Below, piece after piece: positions 8,026 to 16,084 of a stretch of DNA of 64,000 nt. The stretch comes from Accumulibacter sp964420975 (lineage in GTDB: Bacteria > Pseudomonadota > Gammaproteobacteria > Burkholderiales > Rhodocyclaceae): the NCBI GenBank assembly GCA_964420975.1, contig CAYQVH010000015.1, positions 1 through 64,000 of the forward strand, written 5' to 3'. Within the stretch, counting starts at the first letter, position 1; the number at the start of each line of letters is the position of its first letter. A program made the translations under genes and the position numbers. A model generated the notes under the pieces. The model saw nothing but the letters and a program-made list of their open reading frames with translations, was not told the origin of the DNA and did not search any database.

Positions 8026-11000
8026 CGTAGAACTCAAGCAGGCGATCAGCCAGCGAATTCGGGCATTTGCAGACCAATCATTGCGCAAGGCGGCATTGTC
8101 GCTGTTTGCTGCGCTGGGCTATGAATCCGACCGCACGGTGGTAATCCAATCGGTCGGAGAATTCCGTGCACAGTTCGACCCGGAATCCAGACTGGAGCAT
8201 CCGGCCGCGTTGATGGGGAGTTGGCAATCAGCCGAATTGCTGTTCCAACTTACTGATGAAGAGCTTTCCCGAAATGCTGTGCTGTTCAAGGATGATTCCG
8301 TCAAGACAGCACTGCTCCAGTCGTATGTGTTCATCGCCATTGAACTGACCGAAGGTGACTACGCGCGTGGCAAGCTTGCCGGCATCGCGCGCCAGATCAA
8401 CCGCGTCTTTCCTATGCCGGTCATGGTGCTGTTCATCATCGGCAGGCGAATTTCCATTGCCGTCATCAACCGGCGATTGAACAAGCGCGATGACAGCAAG
8501 GACGTGCTGGGCAAGGTCACCCTGATCCAGAATATTGCCATCGAAAGGCCGCATCCGGGGCACCTCGATATTCTGGCCTCCTTTTCGCTGGCAGAGTTGT
8601 CGGCAGGGCGGCGCAGTATCCAGAACTTCGACCAGCTTCACGCCGCCTGGGAAGAAGTCTTCAACGTCGAGCTGCTCAACAAGCGCTTTTATGAAGAGCT
8701 GTCCAATTGGTATTTCTGGGCGCGGCATCAGGTCAGCTTTCCCGACGACCTGGAGCCGGACGAAAAGACGCGTAACGCCACCAGCGTCATCCGTCTGCTG
8801 ACCCGTTTGATCTTCTGTTGGTTCCTCAAGGAAAAGCGCCTCATCCCCGACCACCTGTTCGAGCAGCAGGCCGTGGCCGGGATGCTCAACTCCGTTGAGG
8901 ACGACGAGAGCACCTATTACCAAGCCATCTTGCAGAACCTGTTCTTCGCCACTCTCAACCAGCCGATGAATTTGGGGGATGCACAGCATCGCAAATTCGC
9001 GGTCGAGGGCAGTTTCCACGAGAACCGCGCCCAGCATGGCGTAAATAATCTCTACCGTTACACAGGGCTTTTCCGCGAACCCGATCAGGCCCTGAGCTTG
9101 TTCGAAGACATCCCCTTCCTCAACGGCGGTCTGTTCGCCTGTCTGGACGTGGAGGACGATGCCGGCAAGGTTCAGTATGCCGACGGTTTTTCGCGCAACC
9201 CGAAGAAACAGCCGCGCGTACCCAACAACCTGTTCTTCGCCCAGCGCCACACCGTTGACCTGAGCGGCAAGGACGATTTTGGCGACGCCAAGAAGAAAAA
9301 GGCCGAGGTGCGCGGCCTGTTGCACATCCTGAATGGCTACAAGTTCACCATTGCCGAAAGTACACCGGTGGAGCAGGAAATCGCGCTCGACCCTGAGCTC
9401 TTGGGGAATGTGTTCGAGAACCTGCTGGCCAGCTACAACCCCGAAACCGGCGAGAGCGCGCGCCGCCAGACCGGCTCGTTCTACACCCCACGTCCGATTG
9501 TTGATCACATGGTGGACGAGGTTCTAAAGGCTCATTTGGCGGATGCCCTGTGTCAGCGCCTGCCTGCCACCAGTAAGGCCGATGCCAAGGCCGGCTTGGA
9601 TATCCTGTTTGCCTATACCGAGAAAACCCACGCCTTTAACGAGGTGGAATGCAGCGCCCTGATCGCCGCCATCGATGCCTGCAACATCCTTGACCCGGCC
9701 TGCGGTTCTGGCGCCTACCCCATGGGCATCCTGCACAAACTCGTATTTGTGCTCGGCAAGTTGGACCCACACAACGAAAAATGGCGCCAGCGCCAGATCA
9801 GCAAGGCTGAGGAAATCGAAGACGTGGAGGCCCGCGCCTCGGCCGTCGCCGCCATCAACGATGACTTTGCCAACAACGCACTCGATTACGGCCGCAAGCT
9901 CTATCTCATCGAGAACTGCATCTACGGTGCCGACATCCAGCCTATTGCCATCCAGATCGCCAAGCTGCGCTTCTTCATCTCGCTGATCTGCGACCAGAAG
10001 ACGCATGGCGACAAGCGCCGCAATCTCGGCATTCGCCCCCTGCCCAACTTGGAAACCAAGTTCGTCGCCGCCAACAGCCTGCTGGGGCTCAACCTGCCAC
10101 AAAATCTCAGCCTCTTCCGCAACCCGGAGATCGAGCGGCTGGAAAAAGAACTGGAACGGGTGCGCCACCGCTACATTTCGGCACAGACGCGGCAGGCCAA
10201 ACGTGACTTGCAGAAGAAGGATCGCGAGCTGGTGCAGAAGATCATCAAGCTGCTCCAGGCCGACGACTTCGGCAATGAGGACGTGTACCGCCGTATTGCC
10301 TGGAACCCCTATGACCACCACAGCGTGGCCGACTTCTTCGACCCGGTGACCATGTTTGGCCCGGAGCTGGCAGACGGCTTCGATGTGGTCATCGGCAACC
10401 CGCCCTATGTGCAAATCCAGAAGTTCAGCGCCGCGCACAAGCAGGCTTGGCAGAAGCAGAACTACAGCACTTACACCGCCACCGGCGATGTGTATTGCCT
10501 GTTCTACGAACGTGGTGTGCGTCTGCTGAAAAATGGCGGTCAGCAGTGCTTCATCACCTCCAACAAGTGGATGCGGTCAGGGTATGGCGAGAAGTTGCGC
10601 AACTTCTTCGCCAAGGACGTTGCCGTTGAGGAAGTGATCGACTTCGGCGGGGTTGTGGTGTTCAACGCCGCCATGGTGGACACCGCCATCGTGCGGCTGA
10701 GCAAACACCTTCCGGGAGAGTCGTTTCCGTCCGCCGTGCTGACGCGGGATTTTTCGCTGCAACAATCGTTAGCCGATTACATGCGCGACAACGCCGTACC
10801 CTTCAAGCGCCCCTCTAATGGGGAAGATTCGTGGGTCGTGATGTCGCCCGATCGGTATCGCATCAAGCAGGCAGTGGAGGCGCAAGGCGTGCCATTGGAG
10901 AAATGGCATATTCAGATCAACCGGGGCATCCTCACGGGATACAACGAAGCTTTCTACATCAACACCGAGCAACGTGACGCGCTCATTGCCGAAGACCCGC

Positions 11001-11884
11001 GCTGTGCGGCGCTGATTGTGCCATTGTTACGGGGACGTGGCATTCAGCGCTACGGCACCGATTGGCCATCGCTTGACGACGAAAAATGGCTGATCAATAC
11101 GCACAATGGAATTAAGGACCAGGGTATTGCGCCCATCGATGTTCAGCGTGATTACCCCTTGCTTTGGCGTCATTTGCTTCAGCATCAGGCCAAGCTGGAG
11201 CCTAGGCTCGACCAGGGAGATCATTGGTCAAACCTGAGGAACTGCGCCTACCTGGATGAGTTCAAGAAACCCAAGATTGTTTACCCGAACATGACTAAGT
11301 ACCTGCCGTTTTATTTCGATTCGGCAGAGCATTTCTATATCAACGACAAGGCATTCATTCTGACGACACTAGATGAGTCGCTGCCCTACTTGGCTGCGGT
11401 GCTGAACTCCACACTGTTCCGCTGCTGCTTCATGGATAACTTTCCCAATTTGGGCGAAGACCGGCGCGAGTTGCGGAAGATCTTCATGGACAAGGCGCCC
11501 ATCAAGAAGCCAAGCGCACAGCACGCCGCCCTGTTTGAAGCCTTGGTGCCGCTGGTGCAGGCCGCCAAGGCGCAGGCGCAAAGCTCGGGTGATCAAACCT
11601 ACGCGCTCGCGGCCGACTTTCTGATCGAGGTCATCGACGCTTGCGTGATGGAGGTTTATTTCGCGCAGCATATGGCCGAAAGACGCCTGGGGATTTCCGC
11701 CCTGGTGTTCGCGCTGCTGCCCGCCAACGTGGGGGCCATGAGTCCGGCCAAGCTCGCGGACGCGGCGCGCGCCTTCCATCAGACGGCCAATGCGGGTGAT
11801 CACCCGGTGCGCAATCTACTGCTGCGCCTGCCCGCCGAAAGCCCCGATCTCCTCGCCGTAATCCAGAAGGAAGGCGCGGTATGA
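8015..11884 (+). CDS. Eco57I-type N6-adenine DNA methyltransferase with TaqI-like specificity domain
   Basis: The 1289-residue protein has SAM-binding motif I (ILDPACGSGAYPMG, near 560) and catalytic motif IV NPPY (in VVIGNPPYVQIQKF, near 794), the signature of amino-methyltransferases acting on adenine. The C-terminal 300 residues match the TaqI-type recognition region (GILTGYNEAFYI, then LAAVLNSTLF). The N-terminal 200 residues are a conserved-looking alpha/beta region (IELTEGDYARGKL, PVMVLFIIGRR) with no obvious PD-(D/E)XK triad, so cleavage by this protein itself is uncertain. Size and layout resemble type IIG enzymes and PglX/DrmMI. It overlaps the helicase stop by 11 bases. It should mark host DNA so the helicase and nuclease parts spare it. 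Confidence 0.9.
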   Translation: MSNNVELKQAISQRIRAFADQSLRKAALSLFAALGYESDRTVVIQSVGEFRAQFDPESRLEHPAALMGSWQSAELLFQLTDEELSRNAVLFKDDSVKTALLQSYVFIAIELTEGDYARGKLAGIARQINRVFPMPVMVLFIIGRRISIAVINRRLNKRDDSKDVLGKVTLIQNIAIERPHPGHLDILASFSLAELSAGRRSIQNFDQLHAAWEEVFNVELLNKRFYEELSNWYFWARHQVSFPDDLEPDEKTRNATSVIRLLTRLIFCWFLKEKRLIPDHLFEQQAVAGMLNSVEDDESTYYQAILQNLFFATLNQPMNLGDAQHRKFAVEGSFHENRAQHGVNNLYRYTGLFREPDQALSLFEDIPFLNGGLFACLDVEDDAGKVQYADGFSRNPKKQPRVPNNLFFAQRHTVDLSGKDDFGDAKKKKAEVRGLLHILNGYKFTIAESTPVEQEIALDPELLGNVFENLLASYNPETGESARRQTGSFYTPRPIVDHMVDEVLKAHLADALCQRLPATSKADAKAGLDILFAYTEKTHAFNEVECSALIAAIDACNILDPACGSGAYPMGILHKLVFVLGKLDPHNEKWRQRQISKAEEIEDVEARASAVAAINDDFANNALDYGRKLYLIENCIYGADIQPIAIQIAKLRFFISLICDQKTHGDKRRNLGIRPLPNLETKFVAANSLLGLNLPQNLSLFRNPEIERLEKELERVRHRYISAQTRQAKRDLQKKDRELVQKIIKLLQADDFGNEDVYRRIAWNPYDHHSVADFFDPVTMFGPELADGFDVVIGNPPYVQIQKFSAAHKQAWQKQNYSTYTATGDVYCLFYERGVRLLKNGGQQCFITSNKWMRSGYGEKLRNFFAKDVAVEEVIDFGGVVVFNAAMVDTAIVRLSKHLPGESFPSAVLTRDFSLQQSLADYMRDNAVPFKRPSNGEDSWVVMSPDRYRIKQAVEAQGVPLEKWHIQINRGILTGYNEAFYINTEQRDALIAEDPRCAALIVPLLRGRGIQRYGTDWPSLDDEKWLINTHNGIKDQGIAPIDVQRDYPLLWRHLLQHQAKLEPRLDQGDHWSNLRNCAYLDEFKKPKIVYPNMTKYLPFYFDSAEHFYINDKAFILTTLDESLPYLAAVLNSTLFRCCFMDNFPNLGEDRRELRKIFMDKAPIKKPSAQHAALFEALVPLVQAAKAQAQSSGDQTYALAADFLIEVIDACVMEVYFAQHMAERRLGISALVFALLPANVGAMSPAKLADAARAFHQTANAGDHPVRNLLLRLPAESPDLLAVIQKEGAV

Positions 11885-13569
11885 AGGCGCGGCTGCACCG
11901 CATCTGCATCACCAACTTCAAAGCCTTTCGCGAGTTCAGCCTCAACCTGCAAGGGCGCCACCTGCTGCTCTACGGCGCCAACGGCGCGGGCAAGTCTTCG
12001 CTCTACTGGGCGCTGTACACTTTTCTGCAAAGTGCTCGCAAACCCCAGGGTGGCGTTGCCAAGTATTTCGACCCGGCCAAGCCGGAACATCTGCTCAACC
12101 TCCACGAGCAGAAGGAAGCCAGCCCGCGGCCCGGCGAAATCGCAGTCACTCTGCGCGATGCAGCAACGCGCACCGACACCACCTACCGCATCAGCCAGAC
12201 CGTTCACGGCACCTTCAATCAGCCCGCCATCCTCAAGGGCGACTTGGCTAGCGACTTCATCACCTACCGCTTCTTCTTCGGCTTTTCTGATTTCCGCAAT
12301 TCGGAGCGCTTCAATCTTTGGTCCTTGTTTGAAAAGGAAATCCTGCCCTTTTGCGTGACTATCGGGGGGCAGTCGCCATACGACATGTGGCAGAAAATCC
12401 GAGCGGGTACTCCCAATCCGTCTGGTGCCCGGGGACGCGGCGGCAAAAATGCCTATGCTCAGTTTGCTGCCGACACTCATGCCTTTGCCGCAGTGCTTCC
12501 ACGCATCGTGGACGACATCAGCACCGAGGCGCAGAAGTTCTACGACCGGCATTTCGCAGTGGATGACCCAATGCCCATCACCTTGAAGTTGGCGGTGACG
12601 ACGCCGGCATCGTTCACTGGCACCAAGCAAAGCGACAGCCATTTCGTGTTACCTGAGATCAGCTTTGGCATTCTGGTGAATGCGCAGGAAATCAAGCGCC
12701 CGCAGAGTTTCCTCAACGAAGCCAAGCTCACCCAGCTCGCTCTGTCGGTGCGCTTCGCCGCCTCTCTCGTGAACTTGCACGAATCGGACCTGAAACTGCT
12801 GGTACTCGACGATCTGCTAGTAAGCCTGGACATGAGCAACCGCATGCAGGTGGTGGATATCTTGCTGTCCGACACCTTTGCCGGCTACCAGAAAATCATC
12901 CTGACTCACGAACTGGGTTTCTTTCGCGAGTTCTGCCGCCGCATCGGCGCGAACCATGCCGCATGGTGCTTCATGCGGCTGGATGGCGCAGCGGACAAGG
13001 AGATCCGCGTGCGCAACGAAAAATCCGACCTGGAGAAGGCGGAAAGTTATCTGCAAGGCCACGACCTCGAAGAGGCCGCGCTCTTCCTGCGCAAGGGCGC
13101 CGAAGATATCGCCAAGCGCTTCCGCGAGTGGGCCGAGGGAAAGGCGCTGCCGCCGGGTAAGTTCTTTACGCTTACACAGGATCTAAATGAGGCGAAGAAG
13201 AAGCTCTTGGCAGGTATTCCCGTCACCCTCTATAGACGGGTGTTGAAGGGTGTCCCTAAGGAGCACCGGGCGCTGCTGCTGGCTGCCGATGATAGCGATC
13301 TGGATAGCCATCCCGATCTTCAGCCGATGGAGAAAGGGATTCTCAAGTCCAAACGACGGGATTTGCGCAGAGTCTTGAACGAAGACGGTTGGGCCAGGAT
13401 GGAGGCCGTGGAGACTTTGGAACGGGTGCTGCAAATGACCGAACGAGTTCTCAATCCCGCAACGCATGGCGCCGTCGCCCCGCTTTACGGCGCTGAAGTT
13501 CAACAGGCCAAGCGCTTGATTGATCGACTAGAAAGGCTCCTGGGTATGTATATTAGCGGGGCGACATGA
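11881..13569 (+). CDS. RecF/SMC-like ATPase with a possible HEPN-like C-terminal domain
   Basis: The 562-residue protein starts like RecF/SMC ATPases (ITNFKAFREFSLNL, Walker A LYGANGAGKSS). It has a signature-like helix (FLNEAKLTQLALS), Walker B/D-loop LLVLDDLLVSLD and a switch histidine in ILTHELGFF. In Walker B the usual catalytic Glu is Asp (DD), which some families tolerate. There is no long coiled coil. The last 170 residues are mostly helical and end with ERVLNPATHGA; R522-x6-H529 fits the RX4-6H pattern of HEPN RNases, though this is weak evidence alone. The start ATG overlaps the methyltransferase stop (ATGA). It may sense DNA ends or phage-specific structures and gate an effector. 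Confidence 0.82.
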   Translation: MKARLHRICITNFKAFREFSLNLQGRHLLLYGANGAGKSSLYWALYTFLQSARKPQGGVAKYFDPAKPEHLLNLHEQKEASPRPGEIAVTLRDAATRTDTTYRISQTVHGTFNQPAILKGDLASDFITYRFFFGFSDFRNSERFNLWSLFEKEILPFCVTIGGQSPYDMWQKIRAGTPNPSGARGRGGKNAYAQFAADTHAFAAVLPRIVDDISTEAQKFYDRHFAVDDPMPITLKLAVTTPASFTGTKQSDSHFVLPEISFGILVNAQEIKRPQSFLNEAKLTQLALSVRFAASLVNLHESDLKLLVLDDLLVSLDMSNRMQVVDILLSDTFAGYQKIILTHELGFFREFCRRIGANHAAWCFMRLDGAADKEIRVRNEKSDLEKAESYLQGHDLEEAALFLRKGAEDIAKRFREWAEGKALPPGKFFTLTQDLNEAKKKLLAGIPVTLYRRVLKGVPKEHRALLLAADDSDLDSHPDLQPMEKGILKSKRRDLRRVLNEDGWARMEAVETLERVLQMTERVLNPATHGAVAPLYGAEVQQAKRLIDRLERLLGMYISGAT

Positions 13570-14366
13570 GCGGCCCGAGCTTTCGCGTCTATATCGACGA
13601 ATCCGGCGAAGAGGGGTTTGTCTTCCGCCCCGATGGTTCGGGCAGCTCCCGCTGGCTGATTCTCTCGGCCGTGGTGACGCGACGCGAGAATGATCTACAA
13701 GTGGTGCGGCTGATGGAACGGGTGCGCCAGACGCTGGGCCGACCGCCCAAGCAGACGCTGCATTTCTGCAAGCTGGGCCACCCCCAGCGCGTGGTGTGGG
13801 CGCGCGAGATCGCACAGACGCCCTTGCGCACGGTATCGGTGTTGATCCACAAGCCATCGATCCGTGAGCCCGAGCGCTTCCAGTCACAAAAGCACCTGCT
13901 CTACCGTTACGCCAGCCGCTACCTGCTGGAACGGGTGTCCTGGCTTTGCCGCGATCATCGCAAACCGCATACCGGTAACGGCCAGGCCGAGGTGATCTTC
14001 TCCAACCGCAGCCAGATGTCGTATGAGGAGTTGCGCGGCTATCTGCGCAAACTCAAGGAAGAGACGGGGGATTTCGGGGTAACGATCGACTGGTCGGTAT
14101 TGAACCCCGAGGCCATCCGCGCGGTTGAGCACTCGCAACTGGCGGGCTTGCAGGTAGCCGACGCTGTCGCGTCTAGCCTGTTTGCCGCACTGAATCCCAA
14201 CCCGTACGGTGACACCGAGGACAAGTATGCGCGTCACCTATTGCCTACTGCTTACCGGCACAAGAGGATGCTGCTGGGCTATGGCCTTAAGTTCTGGCCC
14301 GGCGATTTCGAGGCGCTGAAAAAGGAAAACCCCCAGCTACTGACTTTCGCTGAGGGTTTGAATTGA
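13566..14366 (+). CDS. DUF3800 domain protein (RNase H-like fold)
   Basis: The 266-residue protein opens with the DUF3800 hallmark VYIDESGEEG (acidic D11, E12) and ends with the second hallmark LAGLQVADAVASSLF (D199). The family is predicted to adopt an RNase H-like fold, with these acidic residues positioned like a metal site, and is often found in mobile and defence neighbourhoods; its biochemical activity is not firmly established. Translation is coupled to the ATPase gene by an ATGA overlap, so it belongs to the same operon. It is a candidate nuclease effector of the cassette. Confidence 0.85.
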   Translation: MSGPSFRVYIDESGEEGFVFRPDGSGSSRWLILSAVVTRRENDLQVVRLMERVRQTLGRPPKQTLHFCKLGHPQRVVWAREIAQTPLRTVSVLIHKPSIREPERFQSQKHLLYRYASRYLLERVSWLCRDHRKPHTGNGQAEVIFSNRSQMSYEELRGYLRKLKEETGDFGVTIDWSVLNPEAIRAVEHSQLAGLQVADAVASSLFAALNPNPYGDTEDKYARHLLPTAYRHKRMLLGYGLKFWPGDFEALKKENPQLLTFAEGLN

Positions 14367-14516
14367 TGCAGGCCCCAAGTTCGAGGATCCCACCTATCCG
14401 GGCTGCCGCTGTCGTCAGCGACCTCTACAAGCCTTGCGCTTGCCTGCCGGAAAAGTATAGCGCGATCAGGTTCACCCGATCCAGGGTGACGCAAAATTTT
14501 TTTCGCCGAGGGCGAA

Positions 14517-14738
14517 ATGGGGCCCGAGTCAGTAGTAAAGGATTTCTTTACTACTGCCGAACTCATCACCCAGCGTGTGGAGGCCGGCAAGGTTTCGAAG
14601 CAACTGGCAGATGAACTGGCTTGGCGCGAGTACGACACATTTCAGGAGGCTCGCAGAGTGGCCGGCGACGTGGATGCGTCGCTGGACCGGGCACTAGGCG
14701 TCGGCGAAAACGAAGTCAAGCAAATCGCCAAGCAGTGA
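14517..14738 (+). CDS. Small hypothetical protein, doubtful
   Basis: A 73-codon frame encodes a mostly helical, charged peptide (EARRVAGDVDASLDRALG near the C-terminus). I recognise no family. Its upstream region has only a weak purine stretch, and a perfect inverted repeat lies within its first codons. It could be a real last gene of the cassette or an accidental frame. Its protein-like amino acid mix and the absence of another gene there are the only support. Confidence 0.35.
   Translation: MGPESVVKDFFTTAELITQRVEAGKVSKQLADELAWREYDTFQEARRVAGDVDASLDRALGVGENEVKQIAKQ
14530..14556 (+). repeat. Perfect 11-bp stem hairpin with 5-base loop
   Basis: CAGTAGTAAAG pairs fully with CTTTACTACTG around the loop GATTT. 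There is no T-run after it, so it is not a standard intrinsic terminator. It could be an operator, an RNA element or a recombination site at the end of the cassette. Confidence 0.6.
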
Positions 14739-14800
14739 TCGAGGGGAAAGGAGCTGAAAAGTGAGCTTCTCGCAGCTAGGAGACAGCTACTCGCGGCGGT

Positions 14801-14820
14801 ACTCAGCCGGCGGTCAGCGA
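14801..14820 (+). repeat. Right copy of the 20-bp imperfect direct repeat
   Basis: It matches 4280-4299 at 17 of 20 positions and lies 26 bases before the start of the second permease gene. Together the pair brackets the whole cassette. Confidence 0.45.
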
Positions 14821-14846
14821 GGTTGGATGCCGACAGGCCAGGAAAA

Positions 14847-16055
14847 ATGATGATCCGCCCGCGCGACGCCCTTCACCTCGCCCTGCGCGCGATCACCGCG
14901 CACCGCCTGCGCAGCTTCCTGACGCTGCTCGGCATTGCCGTCGGCATCGCCGCGGTGATCCTGCTCACCTCGATCGGCGAAGGCATTCATCGTTTCGTGC
15001 TCGCCGAGTTCACCCAGTTCGGGACCAACGTGATCAGCGTTGCACCGGGGAAGGTCAAGACCTCGGGTCCGGCGCCGACCGGCATCCCGACCTCGGTACG
15101 CCCGCTGACGCTCGACGACGCGCGCGCGCTCGAACGGCTGCCGCACGTGACCGGCGTGACGGCGACGGTGTGGGGCAACAGCGAAGTCAACGCCAACGGT
15201 CGCCTGCGGCGAACGACGATCAACGGGGTCAGCGCCGACCTGCTCAAGGTGTACCGCATCCAGGTACGCAGCGGCCACTTCCTGCCCGCCGACGACGTCG
15301 CCGGCGCGCGACCGCTCCTCGTCCTCGGCGCCCGCCTCAAGGACGAACTGTTTGGCGCAGAAAACCCGCTCGGCGCGCGCGTTCGCGTCGGCGGCATGCA
15401 GTTTCGCGTCATCGGCGTGCTGGAAGCGAAGGGACAGTTTCTCGGCATCGACCTCGACGACTCCGCTTACATTCCGACGGCGCGGGCGCTCGAACTCTAC
15501 AACCGCGAAAGTCTGATGAAGGTGGACCTCTCGTACGAGGAAGGCGTTTCTGCCAACGCCGTCGCCAGTCTGATCAAGGCGACGCTGCAGGCGCGCCACG
15601 GACGCGAGGATTTCACGATCACGACGCAGGAAGACATGCTGCGTACGCTGTCGAACATCCTCGACGTGCTGACCATGGCGGTCGGCGCGCTGGGCAGCAT
15701 CTCGCTGCTTGTCGGCGGCGTCGGCATCGTCACCATCATGACCATCGCGGTCAGCGAGCGTACCGGTGAAATCGGCCTCCTGGTCGCGCTCGGCGCGCCG
15801 CGGCAGACGATCCTCGGTCTCTTTCTCGGCGAAGCGGTCGCGCTGTCGGCGCTCGGTGGCGTGCTCGGCCTGATTCTCGGCAGCGGCTTGGCACAGGCGA
15901 TCCGCCTTTTCCTGCCGGCGTTGCCGGTGCATACGCCGGCCGCTTTCGTCGTTCTCGCGGAGGCGATCGCCGTCCTCATCGGACTCGTCGCCGGCGTGCT
16001 GCCAGCGCGGCGCGCCGCCCGCCTCGACCCGGTCGAGGCGCTGCGCGCCGAATAG
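14847..16055 (+). CDS. ABC transporter permease, MacB/FtsX family (second copy)
   Basis: I use the ATG at 14847 (preceded by CCAGGAAAA) rather than the upstream TTG, giving 402 residues, the same length as the first permease. It has the same layout: N-terminal helix (LLGIAVGIAAVILLTSIGEG), periplasmic domain, then three helices starting near LTMAVGALGSISLLVGGVGI, coupling segment RTGEIGLLVALGAP and the tail LPARRAARLDPVEALRAE. Close similarity in order and motifs to the protein at 3087 and the lack of its own ATPase indicate that it belongs to the operon at 1218-4295, from which it is separated by the cassette. Expression may now depend on read-through from the cassette or a new promoter. Confidence 0.9.
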   Translation: MMIRPRDALHLALRAITAHRLRSFLTLLGIAVGIAAVILLTSIGEGIHRFVLAEFTQFGTNVISVAPGKVKTSGPAPTGIPTSVRPLTLDDARALERLPHVTGVTATVWGNSEVNANGRLRRTTINGVSADLLKVYRIQVRSGHFLPADDVAGARPLLVLGARLKDELFGAENPLGARVRVGGMQFRVIGVLEAKGQFLGIDLDDSAYIPTARALELYNRESLMKVDLSYEEGVSANAVASLIKATLQARHGREDFTITTQEDMLRTLSNILDVLTMAVGALGSISLLVGGVGIVTIMTIAVSERTGEIGLLVALGAPRQTILGLFLGEAVALSALGGVLGLILGSGLAQAIRLFLPALPVHTPAAFVVLAEAIAVLIGLVAGVLPARRAARLDPVEALRAE

Positions 16056-16084
16056 CGGTCGAGCGCGGATCCGCCCGGCCAGCG

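Larger units (their letters stand above)
14367..14846 (+). other. Cassette tail: low-coding stretch between DUF3800 and the second permease
   Basis: About 480 bases follow the DUF3800 stop. They contain a doubtful 73-codon ORF (14517-14738), a perfect 11-bp hairpin and the right copy of the edge repeat. Base composition is lower in GC than the permease genes on either side of the cassette. No integrase, tRNA or IS remnant is visible here. Confidence 0.6.

Noticed and set aside
4527..14366. Classification as DISARM, BREX or a type I restriction system
   Set aside because: drmA, drmB, pglZ, brxC, hsdS and hsdR-type genes are all absent; only the methyltransferase and helicase types are shared.
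14498..14517. T-run and TTTCGCC/GGCGAAA hairpin as terminator for the DUF3800 gene
   Set aside because: The T-run precedes the stem instead of following it, so the order is wrong for a plus-strand terminator.
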